Origin: JBBPYA01 sp038200385
GTDB lineage: Bacteria > Actinomycetota > Actinomycetes > Mycobacteriales > Geodermatophilaceae
Direction: 5' to 3'
Length of the DNA: 8,331 bases
Assembly: GCA_038200385.1 (NCBI GenBank)
Contig: JBBPYA010000200.1
Coordinates: 1 to 8,331, forward strand
The notes under the pieces were generated by a model. That model was not told the DNA's origin. It saw nothing but the letters and a program-made list of their open reading frames with translations, and searched no databases. Both the position numbers and the translations under genes were made by a program. Positions 4,520 through 8,331 of the stretch are shown in pieces (the first letter of the stretch is position 1; each line of letters begins with the position of its first letter).

Positions 4520-6630
4520 CGCGACACCTCCGTCGGATCACGTCGCTCGGAGCGTTCGGCCAGCTCACGGGCCGCTTCGAGATAGCTCATCGCGCCCCGC
4601 GAACCCGGGTCATAGGTGATCACAGACTGACCGAAACCGGGCGCCTCCGACACGCGGACACTGCGCGGGATCATGGCGCCCAGCACCTTCGGGCCGAAGT
4701 GCTCGCGCACCTCCTGGGCGACCTGGTCTGCCAGCCGGGTCCGTGCGTCGTACATCGTCAGCAGGATCGTCGACACGTCGAGTTCGGCGTTGAGGTGGGC
4801 CCTGATGAGATCGATGTTGGCCAGCAACTGCCGCAGTCCCTCCAGCGCGTAGTACTCGCACTGGATCGGAATCAGGATCTCCTCGGCCGCCACCAGCGCG
4901 TTGACGGTGAGCAGGCCCAGTGAGGGCGGGCAATCGATCAGGACGAAGTCGGGGACCTGCCCGGACGCGGTGCGCGGCCGGCGGAGGAACCGGCCGAGCG
5001 CCTTGCTCAGTCGCGACTCCCGAGCTACGACGGAGACCAGCTCGATTTCGGCCCCGGCCAGGTCGATCGTGGCCGGAATGCAGCTCAGACCCGGTGCTGC
5101 CTCCACTGCCGCCGTAGCCTCCTCGAGCGGGAGATCCTCGATCAGGACCTCGTAGATCGACGGCACGCCGGCGTGGTGCGCGACGCCCAGCCCGGTGCTG
5201 GCGTTGCCCTGCGGGTCCAGGTCGATCACCAACACCGAGCAGCCGTGCAACGCGAGGGCCACGGCAACATTCACCGTCGTGGTCGTCTTCCCGACCCCGC
5301 CCTTCTGGTTGGCAACCGCGATGACGCGGGTCGAGGACGGCCGCGGGAAATTGTGCTGACCGTCGAGATTGCGGACCCGGACCGCCTGCGCGGCCTCAGC
5401 CTCGATCGGGGTGGGTTCCTGGGCTGCTGCGTGCGTCCAGCTTCCGGCGTCGGCCGACCACGGCTGCCCGCCTGACACGTCCCGGCCGAACGGCGCACCC
5501 AGGATGTCCTGGCCGGACGCGGCTTCGGCGGGGTCGGCGGGGTCGGATCGGTTTGGGGCGCCACTGGCTCCATCAGACGGGCCAGCGGCTGGCTCATCTG
5601 CACACGCTTCAGCCGTTTCACGTGAAACACCGGCCACGGGCACGCCCGACCCGCTTACATCGCCGTTCGCCGCGTGCTGTCCCCTCGACCTCTCGTCGTC
5701 ACGGGGCGCATTGGGAGAAGTTGATGCTCCAGCACCGACCTCGTACGGTCCCGGTGCGGCCGTTTCACGTGAAACACCGGTCACAGGTGCGCCCGGTCCG
5801 CCCACACCGCCGCTGTCCGGCCGCTGTCCCACTAACCCCTCAACGTCTACGTGCCCAGGGGGAGGGGTTGAAGCTCCATCACTCCCGCCAGGCAGCCTAG
5901 GCGGGGCCGTTTCACGTGAAACGTCAACCTCGCTAACCAGCGACGAGCTGCCATCCTCACCCTTGCGCGGTCTACGTTCCAAGCCACCGTCGCTGCCGGC
6001 TGGGCCTGTCGACGTCAGCGTCACGTCGCTGGCTGCAGAAATTCCTGAGACCGCGGTTTCACGTGAAACATGGTCTGTAGCCGAGCGAGGCCGGACCCCC
6101 AAGGCGGCCCCATTCGCATCGGCACTCACCAGGTCATCATCGCGCGACGGCCCCGCAGATCCCCGCAACGACGTGCCGGCCGCCATCGGGTCGCAGAGCC
6201 CACGCGCATCACGCGACCCACCTGCCACGTCAGTATTGCCGCGCATAAGGGACCGGCCGGACGCCGCGACCACCTCCTCCGGTAGACCCGGTCGCCCCAA
6301 AGCCACTTCGTCGGTGGCCGCCGGCGCGGGGGGCTCGTTACTTGCCTGGTCGCCGGCGACCGTGCTGCCGGGAGCGTCCGCGCCGGTCGGAGCTGTCCTC
6401 GAAGGCAGGAGCGGCCAGCCTAGCGCTGCCACCCGGTCGGTCCGATCCGATCCGTCGGCCCGATTCAGCCCGTCCGCCCGACCCGCGCCGTCCGCCCAAC
6501 CCGCGCCGCCTGCCCGACCCGCGCCGGCTGCCCTATCCGCTGGATCGGCCCGATCCGTGCGGCTCGGCCGGAAGCCTCTGGCCAGCTGTGGCCAACCCAG
6601 TCCCGTCAGGTCTGTCACGAATGCATCCAT
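4516..6630 (-). CDS. parA: ParA/Soj segregation ATPase with a ~400-residue repeat-bearing N-terminal extension
   Basis: The predicted protein has 704 residues. The deviant Walker A motif K-G-G-V-G-K-T lies at 443-449, Walker A' (I-D-L-D-P-Q-G-N) at about 469-476, and Walker B (F-V-L-I-D-C-P-P) at about 562-569. The end G-S-R-G-A-M-S-Y-L-E-A-A is typical of actinobacterial ParA. ParA forms an ATP-dependent nucleoid-bound dimer that ParB stimulates to move parS regions. The conserved actinobacterial pre-core T-P-I-E-A-x-A-A-Q-A-V begins near 407, so residues 1 to about 400 are extra. They hold hexapeptide repeats (28-63), a Pro/Gly/Ser-rich region, and four VSRET-headed repeats (VSRET at 188, 237, 286 and 335). 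The ATG at 6630 has only weak upstream GGA/AGGA sequence. Internal ATGs at 6246 and 6186 also lack clear ribosome-binding sites, so the true start is uncertain. The core and frame are firm. Confidence 0.9.
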   Translation of the reverse strand: MDAFVTDLTGLGWPQLARGFRPSRTDRADPADRAAGAGRAGGAGWADGAGRADGLNRADGSDRTDRVAALGWPLLPSRTAPTGADAPGSTVAGDQASNEPPAPAATDEVALGRPGLPEEVVAASGRSLMRGNTDVAGGSRDARGLCDPMAAGTSLRGSAGPSRDDDLVSADANGAALGVRPRSATDHVSRETAVSGISAASDVTLTSTGPAGSDGGLERRPRKGEDGSSSLVSEVDVSRETAPPRLPGGSDGASTPPPGHVDVEGLVGQRPDSGGVGGPGAPVTGVSRETAAPGPYEVGAGASTSPNAPRDDERSRGQHAANGDVSGSGVPVAGVSRETAEACADEPAAGPSDGASGAPNRSDPADPAEAASGQDILGAPFGRDVSGGQPWSADAGSWTHAAAQEPTPIEAEAAQAVRVRNLDGQHNFPRPSSTRVIAVANQKGGVGKTTTTVNVAVALALHGCSVLVIDLDPQGNASTGLGVAHHAGVPSIYEVLIEDLPLEEATAAVEAAPGLSCIPATIDLAGAEIELVSVVARESRLSKALGRFLRRPRTASGQVPDFVLIDCPPSLGLLTVNALVAAEEILIPIQCEYYALEGLRQLLANIDLIRAHLNAELDVSTILLTMYDARTRLADQVAQEVREHFGPKVLGAMIPRSVRVSEAPGFGQSVITYDPGSRGAMSYLEAARELAERSERRDPTEVSR
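5615..5628. other. parS site 1 (nearest the ParA core)
   Basis: GTTTCACGTGAAAC is a perfect 14-bp palindrome and matches the core of the bacterial parS consensus TGTTTCACGTGAAACA. The flanking bases are C and A, so 15 of 16 match. In the parA frame it encodes VSRET at residues 335-339. Confidence 0.96.
5762..5775. other. parS site 2
   Basis: Perfect GTTTCACGTGAAAC palindrome, 147 bp from site 1, with C and A flanks. It encodes VSRET at ParA residues 286-290. Confidence 0.96.
5909..5922. other. parS site 3
   Basis: Perfect GTTTCACGTGAAAC palindrome, 147 bp from site 2. The flanks are C and G, so it matches 14 of the 16-bp consensus. It encodes VSRET at ParA residues 237-241. Confidence 0.96.
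6056..6069. other. parS site 4 (nearest the ParA N-terminus)
   Basis: Perfect GTTTCACGTGAAAC palindrome, 147 bp from site 3, with G and A flanks. It encodes VSRET at ParA residues 188-192. Confidence 0.96.
6442..6549 (-). repeat. 18-bp repeats encoding a hexapeptide tract in the ParA N-terminus
   Basis: Residues 28-63 read as six hexapeptides: ADPADR, AAGAGR, AGGAGW, ADGAGR, ADGLNR and ADGSDR. At DNA level the best-preserved units are the 18-mers starting at 6482, 6500 and 6518 (plus strand CCCGCGCCG followed by a variable half). This is a low-complexity, probably disordered and slippage-prone tract. It is distinct from the 147-bp parS repeats. Confidence 0.75.
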
Positions 6631-6668
6631 TCCTGTCCAGGTCCGGCCGATCGATCATCTTGGCGTCC

Positions 6669-6677
6669 TGTGGACAA
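6669..6677 (-). promoter_or_regulatory. DnaA-box match (TTGTCCACA) upstream of parA
   Basis: TGTGGACAA on the plus strand is the exact complement of TTGTCCACA, the high-GC form of the DnaA box. It lies in the 54-bp gap between the rsmG stop and the parA ATG, where a parA promoter would sit. TTGTCC could also serve as a partial -35 element, but I see no clean -10 at the right spacing. A one-mismatch relative, TGTGGCCAA, occurs inside parA at 6587-6595. Confidence 0.5.
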
Positions 6678-6684
6678 CACCGAA

Positions 6685-7347
6685 TCAGCGACTGCGCCGC
6701 GACTTTCGCTGTCCGGCGCGGCCGGCTCGGACGACCACGACGGTGGTCTCCGGCTCCACCAGGCCGGCACCCACCTGCACGATGTGGGGCGGCTCGGCTC
6801 CGCGGCGATGAATGCTTGCCCGCGCCGCCGCCAGTTCGTCGGCCGCGCTGCTCCCCTTGATCGCCAGCAACGCTCCACCCGGGGCCAGCAGGGGAAAAGT
6901 CCAGGTCACAAGCTGGTCCAGGGCCGCTACAGCACGAGCGGTCACCACATCGAATGTCTGGCCGCGGATTTCGGCCCCGTCAGCGCGGCCACGCAGCACC
7001 ACCACCGAATCGAGCCCGAGATCGGCTTGGACCTCGCACAGGAAGTCGATTCGGCGTTGCTTGGGCTCGAGCAGGGTCACGCGCAGATCGGGGCGGGCGA
7101 TGGACAGCGCCACACCCGGCAGCCCGGCCCCGGAACCCAGGTCCAGGACGGTCGCGTCCACCGGAACGAGTTCGGCCAGCACCGCGCAGTTGAGCAGGTG
7201 CCGCTCCCACAGCCGCTCGGCCTCCCGGGGCCCGATCAGCCCTCGCTGCACGCCCGGACCGGCGAGCCAGTCCGCGTAGCGCCGCGCGAGCAGGATCCGG
7301 GAGCCGAAGACCGCCGCTGCCTCCGGCGGTGCCGCGGCCCCGCTCAT
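6685..7347 (-). CDS. rsmG: 16S rRNA (guanine-N7) methyltransferase RsmG/GidB
   Basis: The 220-residue protein matches RsmG in length and motifs. W-x-R-H-L-L-N-C (47-54) is the family signature helix. The SAM-binding Rossmann motif I is V-L-D-L-G-S-G-A-G-L-P-G-V-A-L (67-81), and motif II is L-L-E-P-K-Q-R-R-I-D-F-L (92-103). V-V-T-A-R-A-V-A (134-141) carries the catalytic-core Ala-Arg-Ala, and P-L-L-A-P-G-G (152-158) follows. RsmG methylates a single guanine in the 530 loop of 16S rRNA; loss causes low-level streptomycin resistance in several bacteria. The ATG at 7347 gives the usual N-terminus, though no good Shine-Dalgarno precedes it. An upstream in-frame extension would read an atypical Arg/Pro-rich sequence. 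The tail is basic. Position between jag and parA is the conserved order. Confidence 0.95.
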   Translation of the reverse strand: MSGAAAPPEAAAVFGSRILLARRYADWLAGPGVQRGLIGPREAERLWERHLLNCAVLAELVPVDATVLDLGSGAGLPGVALSIARPDLRVTLLEPKQRRIDFLCEVQADLGLDSVVVLRGRADGAEIRGQTFDVVTARAVAALDQLVTWTFPLLAPGGALLAIKGSSAADELAAARASIHRRGAEPPHIVQVGAGLVEPETTVVVVRAGRAGQRKSRRSR

Positions 7348-7405
7348 CGCCGCATCACACCGGACTCGATGGACAACTCGTACCACGACAGCACCAGGGG
7401 ACGGG

Positions 7406-7424
7406 GACGGCGTCGGGCACCGTC
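7406..7424 (-). other. Hairpin in the jag-rsmG gap
   Basis: On the minus strand GACGGTG and CGCCGTC flank a five-base CCCGA loop, giving a seven-pair stem with one G-T pair. It lies 48 bases after the jag stop, in the 124-bp gap before rsmG. It could be an attenuating terminator or an RNA processing site. No T-run follows. I see nothing else in this gap. Confidence 0.35.
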
Positions 7425-7471
7425 GCCCAGGGGAATCGGGCGCTCGCCGTGACCGCGCGGAAAGCCCTCCG

Positions 7472-8218
7472 TCACACGTCCAGCAGGACGACCACGCGCC
7501 GGGACGGTTCCTCGCCTTCGGACTCGCTGCGGACCCCGTCCACCTCGGCAACCGCGTCATGCACGACCTTGCGCTCGAACGGGTTCATCGGCCGCAACGA
7601 CTGCTTGCTGCCGCTGCTCTTGACCTCCTCTGCCGTCTGCCGGCCGAGCGCGCTCAACTCGGTTCGCACCTTGGCCCGGTGGCCGCCGACGTCGAGCATC
7701 AGGCGGGTCCGGATGCCGGTTTGCTGTGCCACCGCAAGCCGGGTGAGTTCCTGCAGCGCGTCCAGAGTCGCGCCGTCGGGGCCGATCAACCCGCGCAGGT
7801 TGGCTCCCACTACCGCCACGACGGCCCTATCGCCCTCGACGTCAAGATCGATGTCGCCGTCGTAGTCCAGGATGTCCAGCAGCCGCTCGAGGTAGTCCGC
7901 AGCGATGTCGCCCTCGCGTACGTGCAGCGACTCGCCCCCCGGCTCATCGGGCTGCCCGTCACCGGGGCCTGATTCCTCTCCGGTCCGGCCGTCAGCGGCC
8001 GGCGCAGCGGACCCACCGGTGTCGGTCCCCGCGGTGTCGGTCCCCGCAGCTTCGGGCACGCTCGCCTCGGCGGCAGCGTCGGGGGCGTCAGTAGCCTCGA
8101 CGCCGGAAGGATCCGCACCGGGTGGGAATCCGGTATCACCCGCGACGGCGGGCGACTCATTCGGTCCCGTCTTCGCATCCATGGCGGCGGGCATCACGGT
8201 ATCGCTGGGCTGGCTCAC
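7472..8218 (-). CDS. jag: Jag/KhpB-like single-stranded nucleic-acid-binding protein (KH-R3H)
   Basis: The 248-residue protein has two parts. Residues 1 to about 96 are acidic and rich in Ala, Pro, Gly and Asp, with no Jag_N domain visible; the region is probably disordered. From E97 the conserved part begins: a helix (D104-L117), then a KH-like domain with the G-x-x-G-type loop L-I-G-P-D-G-A-T-L-D-A-L-Q (144-156), then an R3H domain with N-P-F-E-R-K-V-V-H (212-220), which gives the R-x(3)-H signature (R216, H220). KhpB proteins bind RNA and affect cell division and envelope synthesis in Firmicutes; the actinobacterial role is less clear. GTG at 8218 is chosen because AGGAG lies four bases before it. 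An in-frame ATG at 8278 would add 20 residues and has only weak support. The gene is 68 bp after yidC. Confidence 0.93.
   Translation of the reverse strand: MSQPSDTVMPAAMDAKTGPNESPAVAGDTGFPPGADPSGVEATDAPDAAAEASVPEAAGTDTAGTDTGGSAAPAADGRTGEESGPGDGQPDEPGGESLHVREGDIAADYLERLLDILDYDGDIDLDVEGDRAVVAVVGANLRGLIGPDGATLDALQELTRLAVAQQTGIRTRLMLDVGGHRAKVRTELSALGRQTAEEVKSSGSKQSLRPMNPFERKVVHDAVAEVDGVRSESEGEEPSRRVVVLLDV
8018..8047 (-). repeat. Two perfect 15-bp tandem repeats in jag
   Basis: GGTGTCGGTCCCCGC is present at 8018-8032 and again at 8033-8047. On the minus strand it encodes a duplicated A-G-T-D-T in the acidic, disordered N-terminal region. The in-frame length suggests simple slippage tolerated in a linker. 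Confidence 0.85.
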
Positions 8219-8286
8219 GGATCTCCTGGACGTGGGGGCTGGGCCGGTCACCACAGGGCCTCGTGCGCCCGGGGGCATCCGGTGGT

Positions 8287-8331
8287 TCAGCGCTTCTTTC
8301 GCTTCTGCTTGGTAGCCTGCGGCCGCTTCAT
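8287..8331 (-). CDS. yidC: YidC membrane insertase, extreme C-terminus (rest outside window)
   Basis: Reading in from the window edge, the minus strand encodes M-K-R-P-Q-A-T-K-Q-K-R-K-K-R and then TGA (8287-8289). The highly basic tail is typical of bacterial YidC/Oxa1 proteins, where it faces the cytoplasm and contacts the ribosome. The position directly upstream of jag and rsmG is the standard yidC place (rpmH-rnpA-yidD-yidC-jag-rsmG-parA-parB). Only 14 codons are visible, so the call is mainly from context; the insertase core and its conserved membrane-groove arginine cannot be checked. Confidence 0.75.
   Translation of the reverse strand: MKRPQATKQKRKKR

Larger units (their letters stand above)
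5479..6069 (-). repeat. Four-unit 147-bp in-frame repeat array carrying parS
   Basis: Units run 6069-5923, 5922-5776, 5775-5629 and 5628 to about 5479 on the minus strand. The first three are exactly 147 bp (49 codons), and each begins with parS read as VSRET. Units 2 and 3 are clearly homologous outside parS: both have S/A-x-G-A-S-T near repeat position 16 and end in G-Q-x(5)-G-V/D-x-G-x-G-x-P-V-x-G. Unit 4 shares S-D-G-A-S, and unit 1 shares the S-D and G-L positions. Between units, divergence is high while the 14-bp palindrome is invariant, which points to selection on the DNA site. Confidence 0.9.

Noticed and set aside
5479..6069. Could the 147-bp array be an integrated mobile element or plasmid centromere?
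   Set aside because: There is no transposase, terminal inverted repeat or att-like duplication, and gene order from yidC to parB is intact, so it is the native chromosomal centromere.
5369..6811. A 480-codon open frame on the plus strand, antisense to the ParA extension, that also reads VSRET at the parS sites
   Set aside because: parS is palindromic, so VSRET appears on both strands wherever the frame fits, and long antisense frames are normal at this GC content. It runs through the rsmG-parA gap into rsmG, has no recognisable domain, and the minus-strand frame continues into a genuine ParA core.
7348..7560. An upstream extension of rsmG to 7560
   Set aside because: It would overlap the 3' end of jag and add an Arg/Pro/Ser-rich stretch not typical of RsmG; the ATG at 7347 gives the usual length.

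Overview
The window is a high-GC, actinomycete-type chromosomal segment. Gene order on the minus strand runs yidC (3' end only), jag/khpB, rsmG, parA, parB, which is the conserved oriC-proximal block of Actinobacteria. The proteins fit that group: an actinobacterial ParA C-terminal core, a ParB with the N-terminal ParA-stimulating peptide, and a Jag-like protein with an acidic N-terminus. I cannot name the genus.

Layout. Positions 1-162 (+) are the C-terminal half of a thioredoxin. A GNAT-family acetyltransferase (232-849, -) converges on it, with a short inverted repeat and a 31-bp tandem duplication between them. A 250-bp divergent intergenic region with about four copies of a 17-18-bp repeat precedes a class I PLP aminotransferase (1100-2410, +). 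A D-Ala-D-Ala ligase family ATP-grasp enzyme (2463-3446, +) follows. A 125-bp convergent gap with two DnaA-box-like direct repeats separates it from parB (3572-4519, -). parB overlaps parA (4516-6630, -) by four bases. rsmG (6685-7347, -), jag (7472-8218, -) and the last codons of yidC (8287-8331, -) complete the window.

The standout feature is parA. Its predicted product is 704 residues, with about 400 residues in front of a normal ParA core. That extension carries four perfect 14-bp parS palindromes (GTTTCACGTGAAAC) starting at 5615, 5762, 5909 and 6056. They are spaced exactly 147 bp apart. Each is read in the parA frame as VSRET, giving four diverged 49-50-residue repeats. Because 147 is 49 codons and also 14 turns of 10.5-bp DNA, the array keeps both reading frame and helical phase. 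The centromere therefore appears to have been amplified inside the gene for its own segregation ATPase.

Functionally, ParA, ParB and the parS array form a complete origin-segregation system in one operon. A DnaA-type box upstream of parA and two near-matches downstream of parB hint at a link to replication initiation. The rest is housekeeping: membrane protein insertion (YidC), RNA binding (Jag), 16S rRNA methylation (RsmG), thiol redox (thioredoxin), and possible amino-acid or peptidoglycan precursor metabolism (aminotransferase, ligase).
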